From positions 1 to 53,488 of the forward strand of contig NZ_SNZF01000027.1 in assembly GCF_004363725.1 (NCBI RefSeq): a stretch of 53,488 nt of DNA. The letters run 5' to 3'. Source of the stretch: Aquamicrobium defluvii (GTDB taxonomy: Bacteria > Pseudomonadota > Alphaproteobacteria > Rhizobiales > Rhizobiaceae). The notes under the pieces were generated by a model, which made no database searches, had not been told where the DNA came from, and worked only from the letters and a program-made list of their open reading frames with translations. Positions 43,377 through 53,488 of the stretch are shown one piece after another (the stretch's first letter is position 1; every line of letters starts with the position of its first letter). The translations under genes were made by a program, and so were the position numbers.

Positions 43377-44575
43377 ATGATGAGGACATTCACCACAACA
43401 TTGATGGCAGCCGCGCTCGGCGCAACGTTGATGGCGCCGCTGCCGCTTGGCGCACAGGAAACCCCTGACGCGCAGCAATCCGCCGAACTCAGCGGCTTCT
43501 GGCTGACGACGTCCTGGCCAGAGATGACCATCAAGCCGGGCGAAACGCAGTCGGTTTCGCTGTCGCTGCGCAATGAAAAGCTGCCGCCCCAGCGTGCCAC
43601 GATTGAAGTGTCCGGCGTGCCCGAGGGCTGGGAGTGGTCGCTGAAGGGCGGCGGCCGCGAGGTGACGGCAGCGATCGTCTCGCCGGATTCGACCGAGCGG
43701 CTGACGCTCGAACTCACCCCTCCGGAAGACGCTTTCACCGACGGCGAACACGCCATCGAGGTCCGCGCCCGCACCGCAGCAGAGACGGTGACCCTGCCGC
43801 TTGTGGTGCGCCTGTCGGAAACCGAGGAGGCCGCCTCCGGCCTTTCGCTTGAGCCGGAATTGCCTGCGTTACGCGGCACCGCGCGCTCGACCTTCTCCTT
43901 CAAGATCAAGGTGAAGAACGAAGGCGCGGAAGACGGGCTGTTCAATCTGACAGCCAGCGTGCCGGCCGGCTTCCAGACACGCTTCAAGAAGGGTTATGGC
44001 TCGGAAGAGATCACCGGCCTGCCCATCGCCGCCGGCGCGATCGAGACGGTCACGATGGAGGTGATCCCATCGCGTGGGGTCGCAGCCGGGCGCTATGAAG
44101 CCGGGTTCGAGGTTTCCGGCGAAGGGCTTTCCGGAACCACGCAGCTCAGCCTCGACGTAACGGGCGAACCGCAGGTCGCCATCGTCGGCCCGCAGGAGCG
44201 CCTGTCTGGCGAGGCGGTGGCCGGCAGAGAGTCGAGCTTCACCTTCACCCTCGTCAACACCGGAACTGCTCCCGCGACCGATCTGGAGCTTTCCGCCACG
44301 CCGCCCTCCGGCTGGACCGTCGCGTTCGAGCCGCGGGACGTTGCCCAGATCGCGCCGAACTCCACCGGCGAGGTCAATGTAAAAATCACCCCATCCGAAC
44401 AGGCGATCGCCGGCGATTACATGGTGTCGGTGCGGGCCTCCAACGACACCGTCTCCGAAAGCGTGCAGTTCCGCGTCACGGTCAGGACCTCGACGATGTG
44501 GGGCGCTGCAGGGCTTGGCGTGATCGCCGTCGCCGCGCTGGTGCTGGGCGGCGCAGTAATGAGGTACGGGCGGCG

Positions 44576-44579
<4 letters not shown>
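43377..44579 (+). CDS. Secreted NEW3-domain protein with C-terminal membrane anchor
   Basis: The 400-residue protein has a signal peptide (ending near LGAQE), three successive NEW3-type beta-sandwich domains (repeated patterns such as GVPEGWEWSL, VPAGFQTRF and PPSGWTVAFEP), and one C-terminal membrane helix followed by MRYGRR. NEW3 domains are extracellular and may bind sugars or proteins. The stop overlaps the ABC ATPase start (ATGA), so it is probably the outer partner of that transporter. Two consecutive ATG codons at the start are both possible. Confidence 0.85.
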
Positions 44580-45503
<924 letters not shown>

Positions 45504-45514
<11 letters not shown>

Positions 45515-46457
45515 AGGATCTCCGTTCAGGGGTGTGGGCACGGTGGCGCTCAAGGAAGCGGCCGACCACATGACGAGCGCCCGAATGCATCTCATCATGC
45601 TGCTGGTTCTGCTCACGGCCATCGGAGCGGTCTACGGCGCCATCGACCGCATCCGCGACACGACAGCGCAAGACGCCTATCTGTTCCTCAAGCTGTTCAC
45701 GGTGGCGCGCGAGCCGTTGCCGTCTTTCGCTGCATTTCTCGGCTTCCTGCTGCCGCTGGTGGCTATCGCGCTCGGATTTGATGCCATCAACGGCGAGTTC
45801 AACCGGCGCACCATGAGCCGGCTGCTTGCCCAGCCGATCTATCGCGACGCCGTGCTGTTCGGAAAATTCCTCGGCGGCCTGCTGGTCATCGCCATCGCCC
45901 TCCTGACACTGTGGCTGATGATGGTCGGGCTTGGCATGCTCTTCCTCGGCCTGCCGCCTTCCGGCGCGGATATCGTACGCGGTGTGTTCTGGCTTGCCGC
46001 GACGCTCGCCTATGCCGGCGTCTGGCTCGCGCTCGCAATCGCATTCTCGACCGTAATCCGCTCGCCCGCCACCTCGGCATTGGCCGCGCTCTCCGTCTGG
46101 CTGGTGCTCACCGTGTTCTGGGGCATGATCGCGCCGCTGGTCGCGGGGATCGTCGTGCCGATCGACCCGTTCGATCCGATGAGCGTGCTCAACCGCTTCG
46201 AGTGGCAGCAGGCGATCGCCCGCATCTCGCCGCAGACGCTCTATGGCGAGGTCACGGGGCTGTTACTGGACCCTGCCGCGCGCTCCGTCGGGCCGCTGTT
46301 CATGCACCAGATGCAGGGCGCGGTGATCGGCGCACCGCTGCCGACCATGCAGAGCTTGCTGATCGTCTGGCCGCAGATCTCCGGCCTGATCGCCGCGATG
46401 CTGGTCCTGTTCACGCTCGCCTATGTCGTGTTCCAGCGGCAGGAGGTGCGGGCATGA
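45504..46457 (+). CDS. ABC transporter permease, NosY-like
   Basis: The 317-residue protein has about six membrane segments (starting around MHLIMLLVLLTAIGAVYG and ending with LFTLAYVVFQRQEVR) and matches the ABC-2 type permease family paired with NosF-like ATPases. The conserved stretch EFNRRTMSRLLAQPIYRDAV lies after the first helices. The ATG at 45504, with GGGAGG six bases upstream, overlaps the ATPase gene by 11 bp. It is the last gene of the four-gene degP unit. Confidence 0.9.
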
Positions 46458-46711
46458 TGGCCGCGGGCCTGAGCCATTGAACGCCATCCTCCGCTGGACG
46501 CAAGCTGATCTGGCGGAGGAGTTCTGCATTTTCCGTCGGGCAGGCAAGCGACTGGCTGGAGGCGCGAACCCATGTGGCTGTCGCTATCGCCAGATTGCGG
46601 GATACTCCCGCCCGTCGTTGCCCAGCCTTTCGCTCAAGTTGTAGATATACGATTAGCTGCCCCGACACCAAAATATTGTAACAAGCGGCAGGTTCTAACT
46701 CATTTAGGAGA

Positions 46712-47456
46712 ATGATGGTGGCTTTCCCATCGAGAGGTGTTCTGAAGAAGTCCGCCATCGTGACCATCATATGTGCCGCGATTTCGATATCCGTCTCTAC
46801 GGGGATCCGATTCTACCTGGGTGTCCAGTCGGACACGATCACGATCATGGTACGGCTCATATTGCCGTTCATCATCGCGTTTCCGATTGCTATCATGCTC
46901 TTTGCGAAAATCGAGAAACTTGAGAAAGCCTACCGCAACCTGCTGAAAGAAGCGAGAGAACTTGCAAAAATGCGCCAGCACCGACCCGTTGACGGGCCTT
47001 CTCAACAGACGCAGTTTCGAGAGACAATTCAATCTTGCAATGGCCCATCGCGCGGGCGGCAAGTTCATCATTGCCGACATGGACTACCTGAAAGCGATAA
47101 ACGACGAACATGGGCATCTTGTAGGAGATGACGCTATCATCTCGTTCGCGCAGGCATTGGAACTGGTGCTAGGTGATGAGTGCCTCATCGCGCGGATCGG
47201 TGGTGACGAGTTTTGCGCCTATCTGCCAAAGGCTGACGCAAACACTGTCAATCAACTGGTGACACAGGTCGGATCCGCCGCCCGAAACGAATTCCTCCGT
47301 AAAACAGGGCTGGACTATCCGCTTTCATTCTCCGTTGGGATGCAGAAATGCCATCCGAAGCTTACGTTCCGGGAAATGATCTCCCGCGCCGACAGCGAGC
47401 TTTACGCTAAAAAGCGTAGCCGTCCTGCTCCCACGGCTATCGATAAGGCGGCTTGA
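46712..47456 (+). pseudogene. Membrane-anchored GGDEF (diguanylate cyclase) gene, frameshifted
   Basis: The first frame gives two membrane segments (about residues 12-30 and 47-68) and a linker ending KEARELAK. The second frame continues with CASTDPLTGLLNRRSFER and the active-site RIGGDEF, ending at 47456. The frame change is at a run of five A (46976-46980), and removing one A restores one protein of about 247 residues. The whole span is 745 bp, one base over a multiple of three. The active-site motif is intact but no RxxD inhibitory site is seen before it. The cyclase would make cyclic di-GMP if translated in full. Confidence 0.85.
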
Positions 47457-47837
47457 GTCGACCAAAGATAAAGTCAGCGGCGGGTGCGCGCTTGGCCACG
47501 AGCTGATCCTGCTAAAACCATCCTGCCCATGATAGAATGTCCTGCCGCTACGGCTTGTAGGCTTCGTCAAGCCAAGGCATCCAATCGACTGCTCCGTCAG
47601 AATCGTGCCGAACGGATCGCCCGTTAAAGAACCGAAGCCGCGCTGCCGCTAGAATACCGCTTCCCCTTGTTCGCGAACGTTGATGAACGCCATTTTTTCT
47701 AACGCATAGCGTAACAGAGGGGTGCCGTTCGCGCATCCTTCTACATGCGGCACGCTACAGGCCGCCGTCTCCCCTCCATGGTTCGCTTGGTTCCGAGACT
47801 TGAGCTCTTCGGAAGCATCCAGAATCAGGAGGATACC
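47457..47837. other. Gene-free stretch with the second leader repeat
   Basis: This region lies between the cargo and the recombinase group. It contains the 68-bp repeat at 47719-47786. No other feature is convincing. A minus-strand frame across the repeat is open, but it has no ribosome site or family match that I can defend. Confidence 0.5.
47719..47786 (+). repeat. 68-bp dispersed leader repeat, copy 2
   Basis: This is the ungapped partner of 11155-11222. It shares the blocks GGGGTGCCG, GCGCAT, ATGCGGCACGCTACA, GCCGCCG and CCATGGTTCGC. It ends 51 bp before the ATG of the next gene, as copy 1 ends 54 bp before its gene. Confidence 0.75.
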
Positions 47838-48152
47838 ATGTGCGCAGAGCACCGCCGCGTCCAAAGAGGCAGCCTAAGACAGCCAGCCCATGGAACTCTC
47901 CCCGACGATCTCTACGACTATGAAGACGATCCCACGCCGCGCATCAGCCCGCCTCGCGGCAGTCCGTCCCATGTTTTCGCTGTCGAAAGGCTCCCCGTCA
48001 TCGACGACTGGCCGGAGGACGTGCCGATCACCGAGGCCGAGATTAAGGTCTTCGAGCGTTGGTTCGGCGATGTGTTCGACGAGATGTTCGGCCCGATCGA
48101 TCTGCCCGATGACTTAAGAAGGTTATCGTATTATGATAACGAAAAGCCTTAA
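47838..48152 (+). CDS. Hypothetical acidic protein heading the recombinase group
   Basis: The 104-residue protein is acidic in its second half, with DDWPEDVPITEAEIKVF and WFGDVFDEMFGPIDLPDD, and has no family I recognise. The ATG follows CAGGAGGA. It starts 51 bp after the dispersed repeat and is followed after 20 bp by the HTH gene, so the three genes probably form one transcript with the recombinase. It could be a regulator or partner of the recombinase. Confidence 0.6.
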   Translation: MCAEHRRVQRGSLRQPAHGTLPDDLYDYEDDPTPRISPPRGSPSHVFAVERLPVIDDWPEDVPITEAEIKVFERWFGDVFDEMFGPIDLPDDLRRLSYYDNEKP

Positions 48153-48172
48153 CCGGATCATCGGGCGATGCC

Positions 48173-48559
48173 ATGTCAACATTGAAGGTCGGTATTGCCG
48201 ACCCAGAGGAAATGAGAGCGAGAACCATGCGGATCGCCAAGGGCGAGGAAAGGCCCACGCCCGGCGAGCCAACAGTGTGGTTTGCTTCGACCATGTCATT
48301 CGCGAAGCTCCTCTCACCAGCCAATTGCGAGTTGCTCCGCCTAATTCGTGAACAGGAGCCGGATTCGCTGGAGGAACTGGCACAGATCACGGGGCGCGCG
48401 AAATCCAACCTGTCCCGAACACTCAAAACCATGGCGGCCTGTGGCCTTGTCCGGATGGAGAAAGGCAAGGGGCTCAGGCTGGTGCCCAGGCTCATCCATG
48501 ACCGGGTAGAGCTGGTCCTGCCATTGGTCAAACGCCGCAAGAAAGGAACCCGCAAATGA
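48173..48559 (+). CDS. HTH DNA-binding protein (HVO_A0114-like)
   Basis: The 128-residue protein has a winged helix in its second half: LLRLIREQEPDSLEELAQIT, then RAKSNLSRTLKTMAACGLV and the wing MEKGKGLRLVPRL. The layout resembles the HVO_A0114 family, often found as antitoxin or regulator in mobile elements. The stop overlaps the recombinase ATG (ATGA), so it is made together with the integrase. It probably regulates the recombinase genes. Confidence 0.8.
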   Translation: MSTLKVGIADPEEMRARTMRIAKGEERPTPGEPTVWFASTMSFAKLLSPANCELLRLIREQEPDSLEELAQITGRAKSNLSRTLKTMAACGLVRMEKGKGLRLVPRLIHDRVELVLPLVKRRKKGTRK

Positions 48560-50196
48560 ATGCTAAATCGCCAACCATTGCCGTGCGGGCCGCTCTCTAT
48601 CTACGCGTCTCGACCACGCGGCAGGCCGAACACGATGTTTCCATTCCCGACCAAAAGCGGCAGGGCGAAGCCTGGTGTGAGGCGCGCGGCTTTCAGCTCG
48701 TCGAGACCTTCGTTGAGCCCGGCGCCTCGGCGACCAATGATCGGCGGCCTGAGTTCCAGCGCATGATCGAAGCGAGCACGTCCAAGCCTGCGCCCTTTGA
48801 CGTAGTCGTGGTCCATTCGTTCAGCCGGTTCTTCCGCGATCACTTCGAGCTGGAGTTTTACGTCAGGAAACTCGCCAAGAATGGCATCAAGCTGGTCTCC
48901 ATCACTCAGGAAATGGGCGATGATCCCATGCACGTCATGATGCGGCAGATCATGGCGCTGTTCGATGAATATCAATCCAAGGAAAACGCCAAGCACGTCA
49001 CCCGCGCCTTGAAGGAAAATGCCCGTCAGGGCTTCTGGAACGGTTCGCTTCCGCCGATCGGCTATCGGGTCGTGGATGCCGAGCAGCGCGGCGCCAAGAC
49101 CAAGAAAAAGCTGGAGATCGACCCGTTGCATGCCGACACGATCCGCTTGATCTACCGGCTCGCGCTGGAAGGCGTTGGCGATAGTGGCCAGATGGGCGTG
49201 AAGGCCATCGTCAAATATCTTAACGCCAAGGGTATCTTCACCCGTGATGGGGGCCGTTGGGGCATCGGTCAGGTTCACCGCGTTCTGACGCGCCGCACCT
49301 ATGTCGGTGAACACGAGTGGGGAAAGCGCAGCAAGCATACCGATGCGCGCTCACCGGGGGAGATCGTCATCGTGTCTGTTCCGGCGATCATCGAGCGCGA
49401 AACGTTCGATCAGGTTCAGGCGCTGCTACAGGCGCGCAACCCCAAGACCGATCTGCCAGCTCGCGTGGTCATCGGGCCGACCTTGCTGACCGGCATCTGC
49501 TATTGCGGCAATTGCGGGGGAGCCATGACCATCCGCACCGGAAAAAGCGGCCGCTACCGCTACTATGCCTGCTCCATAAAGGCCCGGCAGGGCGAAACGG
49601 GTTGTAAGGGGCGAGCGATCCCGATGGACAAGCTCGACACCATGGTCGTCAACCACATCGAAGATCGGCTGCTTGATCCAGAACGGCTTGAGGACCTCCT
49701 TGGCAGCGTTCTCGGCCGCCGCTCTGAACAGGCTGAGCGGCGAAAACAACACATTGATGAGCTGGAACGACGGGCTACAGAATCGGAACTGCGACTGAAG
49801 AGGCTATACGATGCTATCGAGGCAGGTGTAGCCGATCTGGAAGATCCGGCGCTGAAGGAGCGGATCGTTGGTCTCAAGGTTATCCGCGACCAGGCTCGTG
49901 TGGATGCCGACCGCGCACAAGCGATGCTCGATAGTCCCGGTCACTCTGCCATCAGCCCCGAGATGATACGTCGCTTTTCGAAAGTTGCCCGCGATCGTAT
50001 CCGCAACCGTGAGGGCGGCTATCGGCGGGATCACCTGCGGGCGCTGGCGCAACGAGTTGAGGTCGCTGACGATGCCGTTCGCATCATGGGATCGAAGACG
50101 GAACTGCTGAGAACGCTTTTTACGGAGAACGTGCGGCCACCGGCGGCGATTGGCGTGCCCAGAAGCGGACCGAAGTGGCGGAGGGAGAGGGACTGA
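48556..50196 (+). CDS. Large serine recombinase, likely ICE integrase
   Basis: The 546-residue protein has an N-terminal resolvase domain with catalytic Ser19 in ALYLRVSTTRQAEHD and the VVVHSFSRFFRD motif, a recombinase domain with RRTYVGEHEWGKRS, and a zinc ribbon CYCGNCGGAM..C..C. A long coiled coil (about 385-470) and a basic end follow. Such enzymes join attP and attB with two-base cores, so no tRNA or long att repeat is expected. It lies at the right edge of the element, in the expected position for the integrase. Confidence 0.93.
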   Translation: MNAKSPTIAVRAALYLRVSTTRQAEHDVSIPDQKRQGEAWCEARGFQLVETFVEPGASATNDRRPEFQRMIEASTSKPAPFDVVVVHSFSRFFRDHFELEFYVRKLAKNGIKLVSITQEMGDDPMHVMMRQIMALFDEYQSKENAKHVTRALKENARQGFWNGSLPPIGYRVVDAEQRGAKTKKKLEIDPLHADTIRLIYRLALEGVGDSGQMGVKAIVKYLNAKGIFTRDGGRWGIGQVHRVLTRRTYVGEHEWGKRSKHTDARSPGEIVIVSVPAIIERETFDQVQALLQARNPKTDLPARVVIGPTLLTGICYCGNCGGAMTIRTGKSGRYRYYACSIKARQGETGCKGRAIPMDKLDTMVVNHIEDRLLDPERLEDLLGSVLGRRSEQAERRKQHIDELERRATESELRLKRLYDAIEAGVADLEDPALKERIVGLKVIRDQARVDADRAQAMLDSPGHSAISPEMIRRFSKVARDRIRNREGGYRRDHLRALAQRVEVADDAVRIMGSKTELLRTLFTENVRPPAAIGVPRSGPKWRRERD

Positions 50197-50240
50197 CATC
50201 CAACCTTCTCTGGGCCGGAAACGAGTTGAAGTCGTTGTCT

Positions 50241-52238
50241 TCAACCCGCGCGCCGCGGGATTTTCCTGCGATAGGCATGACGTTGGACGGGGGCGCTGAT
50301 GCTGTCGACCGTCACCACCTGATCTGGTGACGCTGACTTGTTTTCGTTGCGGCGGATGGGGTCCCGCAGCAGACGCAGCCCGTTGAGCACCACCAGAACC
50401 GTTCCGCCCTCGTGACCGATCACTGCGAGCGGCAGAGGCAGCTCGAAGAACAGCGCGCCCGTCACCAGAATGACCATGGCACCCATGGCGAAGGCGAGGT
50501 TCTGCCGAATGATCCGCGCCGTGCGCCGCGCCAGTCGATGCGCCTCCGCGAGCCGTCCCATGTCTTCCGACAGAAGCGCCACATCGGCTGCCTGGAGCAC
50601 GACGTCGGAGCCCGCAGCACCCATGGCGATCCCGACATCGGCGCGGGCCAGCGCGGCGGCGTCATTTACCCCGTCGCCGACGAAGGCGACCTTGCCTCTT
50701 GCAGCCAACTCCCCCGCCATCCTGACTTTGTCCTCCGGCAGCATGTCGGCATGGATTTCCTCGGGCTTCAATCCGAGCTCTTCGCCAATCCGCAACGCAA
50801 CCGGACGGCGATCGCCGGTCATCATGATGATTGCGGTGACCCCACCTTCCCGCAATGCGGCAAGCGCCGCCGCAGAGGTCGGGCGGGCCTGATCCGCGAT
50901 GGTAACAGCTCCCATCACCTGCTGATCCCGCCCGAAATAGATGACCGTCTCGGTGTCCGCAGCCAACGCCTTCAGCATCGGGTGATCGATGGAAGCGTCC
51001 ATTTGCCTGGCGAGTCGCGGATTGCCTGCCCATACCTGCCTCCCGCCGTCGTCGCCGACGATGCCGGCACTCGGCCGGGTGATCACGTTAAGTACCTTGG
51101 CCGGTTCAACACCGCGGCTGACGGCTTCCTGCCGGATGGCTGCCGCGCTGTGATGTTCCGAGTGGGCCTCAAGTCCAGCCAGCAGCGAGAGGAAGCGTCG
51201 CTCATTGCCGTCGAGCGCCACCACCTTCGTGATCGAGGCCCTGCCGGTCGTCAGCGTTCCCGTCTTGTCGAAGGCGAAGGTGTCGACCGCCGCCAGCGTC
51301 TCGAGCGCGCCGCCGCCCTTGAACAATACACCTCCGCGCGCGGCAGCCGACAGGGCGGAGAGGATCGCGGCAGGGACGGAGATCACGATTGCACAGGGGC
51401 TCGCCGCTACCAGCAGGGTCGCTGATCGGTAGAGCGCCTCCTCCCAGTCGCGCCCCAGCCAGTAGAACGCGGCGAAGGCCAGGACGGCTCCGACCATGAC
51501 CGCGACCGTGTAGCGTTGCCCGAACCAGGCACTGAAGCGCTCCGACGGAGCCTTGGCCGCCTGCGCCTCGGTCACGAGTGCGATCATGCGGGCGACGGTG
51601 CTTTCCTCGATCGTCTTCGTTACGGCCATCTCGAGCACGCCGTCGAGGTTGACCGTCGCCTCGAAGACCGGGGCGCCGGGTTGTTTGGCGACGGGCATGG
51701 ACTCGCCGGTGATATGGGCTTCATCGAGAGAGCCCCGGCCGCTGACGATCACCCCGTCCGCCGGAACCCGCGCGCCAGGCCGCAGCACCACGACGTCATC
51801 CACCTGAAGATCGGCAGCAGGGACTTCCGAGACTGACTCGTCCGGCGCCTTGCGAAGTGCCGTCTCCGGCCGAAGCTCCATCAACGCCTCGATGGCCCGG
51901 CGCGCGCGGCCGAGCGCCCGTTCCTCCAGCGTCGTGGAGATGCTGAAGAGCGTCAGCAGGACGGCGCCCTCGAAAGGCGCCCCGACGGCCGCAGCCGCGA
52001 CCGCTGCAACGACCATCAAGAGGTCGATGTCGAGGATCCGCTCCTCCCACAAGGTGGCGGCCGCCCGCCAAGCGGCTGGCAGTCCGCCCGCTAGATAAAC
52101 GAGCAACAGACCTGCGAGGGAAAAGTACGCGGCGGCGGCACCCTGCAGCGGCCAAAGAGCGAGTATGGCCAGAAGCATCCCAGCGACGGTCAGGACCGTC
52201 AAAACGAACGAACGATCGATCTCGAATGCTTTTCCCAC
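50241..52238 (-). CDS. P1B-4 type heavy-metal translocating ATPase
   Basis: The 665-residue protein has no N-terminal metal-binding domain. It shows the actuator TGES (177-180), the metal-site motif SPC at 280-282, the phosphorylation motif DKTGTLT at 324-330 and HEGGT in the last membrane region. SPC with HEGGT defines the P1B-4 group, usually exporters of cobalt, iron or zinc. The start is GTG at 52238 after AGGAGATGAA. It runs opposite to the recombinase and ends 44 bp from it, so it may be cargo at the element's edge or the first chromosomal gene. Confidence 0.9.
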   Translation of the reverse strand: MGKAFEIDRSFVLTVLTVAGMLLAILALWPLQGAAAAYFSLAGLLLVYLAGGLPAAWRAAATLWEERILDIDLLMVVAAVAAAAVGAPFEGAVLLTLFSISTTLEERALGRARRAIEALMELRPETALRKAPDESVSEVPAADLQVDDVVVLRPGARVPADGVIVSGRGSLDEAHITGESMPVAKQPGAPVFEATVNLDGVLEMAVTKTIEESTVARMIALVTEAQAAKAPSERFSAWFGQRYTVAVMVGAVLAFAAFYWLGRDWEEALYRSATLLVAASPCAIVISVPAAILSALSAAARGGVLFKGGGALETLAAVDTFAFDKTGTLTTGRASITKVVALDGNERRFLSLLAGLEAHSEHHSAAAIRQEAVSRGVEPAKVLNVITRPSAGIVGDDGGRQVWAGNPRLARQMDASIDHPMLKALAADTETVIYFGRDQQVMGAVTIADQARPTSAAALAALREGGVTAIIMMTGDRRPVALRIGEELGLKPEEIHADMLPEDKVRMAGELAARGKVAFVGDGVNDAAALARADVGIAMGAAGSDVVLQAADVALLSEDMGRLAEAHRLARRTARIIRQNLAFAMGAMVILVTGALFFELPLPLAVIGHEGGTVLVVLNGLRLLRDPIRRNENKSASPDQVVTVDSISAPVQRHAYRRKIPRRAG

Positions 52239-52405
52239 TTCATCTCCTAATCGCGGCGCAGGCTCTCATGCCGAAACTATGCTTCCGGGCGCAACAACGC
52301 GCGCCGCCCGCCGTAGCGACGAGATCATGAACGTTCGACGATGGTCGCCGCTGGCTCCTGTCAGTGAGACTGGTGCCGGTTTCCGACAGAGTCGGCAAAG
52401 CCGAG

Positions 52406-52804
52406 CTATTCTTCGGTCGTCTTTCCGTCGAAGTGCTCGTGGGCAGCGTCGGCTTCGCCTTTGGTCGAATGGACGACGCCATCGACATGTTCGGGAGGAC
52501 TGTAGATCGTGTAAAGCCTGAGGGGCTCGTCGCCCGTATTCCTGACATTGTGTCGCGCGCCCGCCGGTACGATCATCGCCATGTCCGACTTTATCTTGTG
52601 TGCGGCGCCATCGATCAGGATCTCGCCTTGCCCCTTCTCGACACGGAAGAACTGGTCGCCACCGTCATGCACCTCTTCGCCAATCTCTTCGCCGGGCTGT
52701 AGCGCCATCAGGACCAACTGCATGTTCCTCGCCGTATAGAGGACCCGCCGATAGTCGGCGTTCTCCTCGGTCAACTTTTCGATGTCATCGACAAATCCGC
52801 GCAT
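52406..52804 (-). CDS. Cupin domain protein
   Basis: The 132-residue protein is a single cupin barrel, with the two motifs seen as PGEEIGEEVHDGGDQFFRVEKG and VPAGARHNVRNTGDEPLRLY. Cupins bind a metal and have varied roles. The first motif contains HDGGDQF instead of the standard HxH, so metal binding may differ. It is upstream of the metal ATPase on the same strand with a 167-bp gap, and its ATG follows AAGGAGCACACC. Confidence 0.85.
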   Translation of the reverse strand: MRGFVDDIEKLTEENADYRRVLYTARNMQLVLMALQPGEEIGEEVHDGGDQFFRVEKGQGEILIDGAAHKIKSDMAMIVPAGARHNVRNTGDEPLRLYTIYSPPEHVDGVVHSTKGEADAAHEHFDGKTTEE

Positions 52805-53019
52805 GGTGTGCTCCTTGTATTTTGGCAGGCCTCTTTAACCATAGGTCCATCACGTGTGGATGACCAGTCCGCGTGCTGCTGCGACACCAGCTGGCCTGAA
52901 TTTGCCTCCACATTGGCCTCGTATAAACCTGTTGGCCAAATGGAGTGTTTCGTTTTGGACCTGTTGACATGGATGGGCGTTAGTCTCGATGTTCAGTCCC
53001 TCGGCGCACACGTTTTGCG

Positions 53020-53394
53020 ATGAAGAACACGAACAAACGCAATGAATGGCAGGTCGTACTCGAATTCTGGTTCCCTGAGGGGAACTCGCTCGACATAGAT
53101 GCGGACGTCCATCGCAGCCATTGGTCTTGGCGGATGCGGGGCGGCGCGGACGACGAAATCACGGCCCGCTTCGCGGAACTCACAGTTGAAGGAGCCGCGG
53201 GAAATCTTGACCACTGGGCCTCCGATCCCGAAGGCAGGCTCGCGCTCATCATCGTGCTCGATCAGTTCTCGCGATCGGTCTGGCGAGGCGATGCCCACGC
53301 TTTCGCGCAGGACAAGGCGGCGCTGGCGCTGGCAATGAACGGATTGTTGAATGGCCACTACGCCGCGCTATCAACGCCATGGTTCAAGGTCGTG
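53020..53394 (+). pseudogene. DUF924 family protein, 3' end replaced
   Basis: The first 125 residues match DUF924: VVLEFWFPEGN, then WSWRMRGGADDEITARFAEL, LALIIVLDQFSRSVWRG and HYAALSTPWFKVV. Family members are about 180-200 residues and continue toward LPLGHCEG, but here the sequence changes after FKVV and ends thirteen unrelated residues later at 53436. The gene is therefore truncated by an insertion or rearrangement at about 53395. DUF924 proteins have no established function. Confidence 0.8.
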
Positions 53395-53488
53395 GTGCCG
53401 TCTGGGATGTGGTGGACTTTTGAGAGGGTGGCGTAGTCTCCGGGTGTTGAAGCCCACAAAACGGGATTCGGGCGTTGGAGCGCCAGGG
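53395..53488. other. Junction DNA that truncates the DUF924 gene
   Basis: From about 53395 the sequence is unrelated to DUF924 and carries no gene of its own within the window. It is probably the end of another mobile element, but I do not recognise its terminal sequence. Confidence 0.4.

Noticed and set aside
47649..47864. Minus-strand small gene across the second 68-bp repeat
   Set aside because: The frame is open in both repeat copies, but no ribosome site or family supports translation.

Overview
The window reads as GC-rich alphaproteobacterial DNA, most likely from the Hyphomicrobiales/Rhizobiales. This is inferred from gene content: a Trb-type conjugation locus with DUF2840, DUF2285 and RPA-type RepA partners, a usg gene, DUF982 and NDUFS4-like proteins, and a ROSE-like leader before an hsp20 gene. 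No rRNA, tRNA or CRISPR array was seen. Most of the window is one mobile element of integrative-conjugative (ICE) type with its cargo, flanked by broken genes.

Left part (1-8093). The terminus of an IS21-like element (1-95) cuts hsdR after its nuclease domain. The intact hsdM and hsdS genes lie upstream of it on the minus strand, so the type I system probably methylates but does not restrict. Next comes a tightly overlapping three-gene minus-strand operon: an HTH-ASCH regulator, a PIN-GNAT-PUA-like fusion and a small P-loop protein. A TATTCC-N6-GGAATA operator lies over its promoter. I know of no described system with this composition, and it is a good candidate for a new defence or toxin-like module.

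Conjugation and replication core (8427-32895). This runs from an orphan adenine methylase through DUF6499/DUF2285 genes, a four-helix structured element (10885-11028), an excisionase-like HTH protein, repA with DnaA boxes and iterons inside its 3' end, a cytosine methylase, DUF2840, traF and a lytic transglycosylase. It continues with a repeat-rich candidate oriT, the relaxase, a LysR gene, traG, a CopG-like gene, and then trbB-C-D-E-J-K-L-F-G-I and a DUF2274 gene. Many neighbours overlap by ATGA, as expected of a translationally coupled operon. A GNAT gene and a kinase-like gene interrupt it before trbB. trbB carries a one-base frameshift.

Cargo (33134-47456). This is a protein-homeostasis island: FtsH, an SPW-repeat membrane protein, an RNA polymerase omega-like protein, an NDUFS4-like protein, two Hsp20 chaperones, DUF982, Usg, GroES-GroEL, a DegP-like protease, and a NEW3-domain protein with an ABC transporter. 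Two divergent heat-shock-type promoters with the same CTTGAAA-N16-CCAGATCGAT layout drive hsp20 and groESL. The content resembles in concept the enterobacterial heat-resistance islands (Hsp20, FtsH, DegP), but the gene set differs. A frameshifted GGDEF gene follows.

Right part (47838-53488). A HTH gene overlaps a large serine recombinase that is the likely integrase. After it come a P1B-4 type metal ATPase, a cupin and a DUF924 gene whose 3' end has been replaced by unrelated DNA. A 68-bp repeat lies about 51-54 bp upstream of both the HTH gene next to repA and the small gene that heads the recombinase group, suggesting shared control of the two ends.
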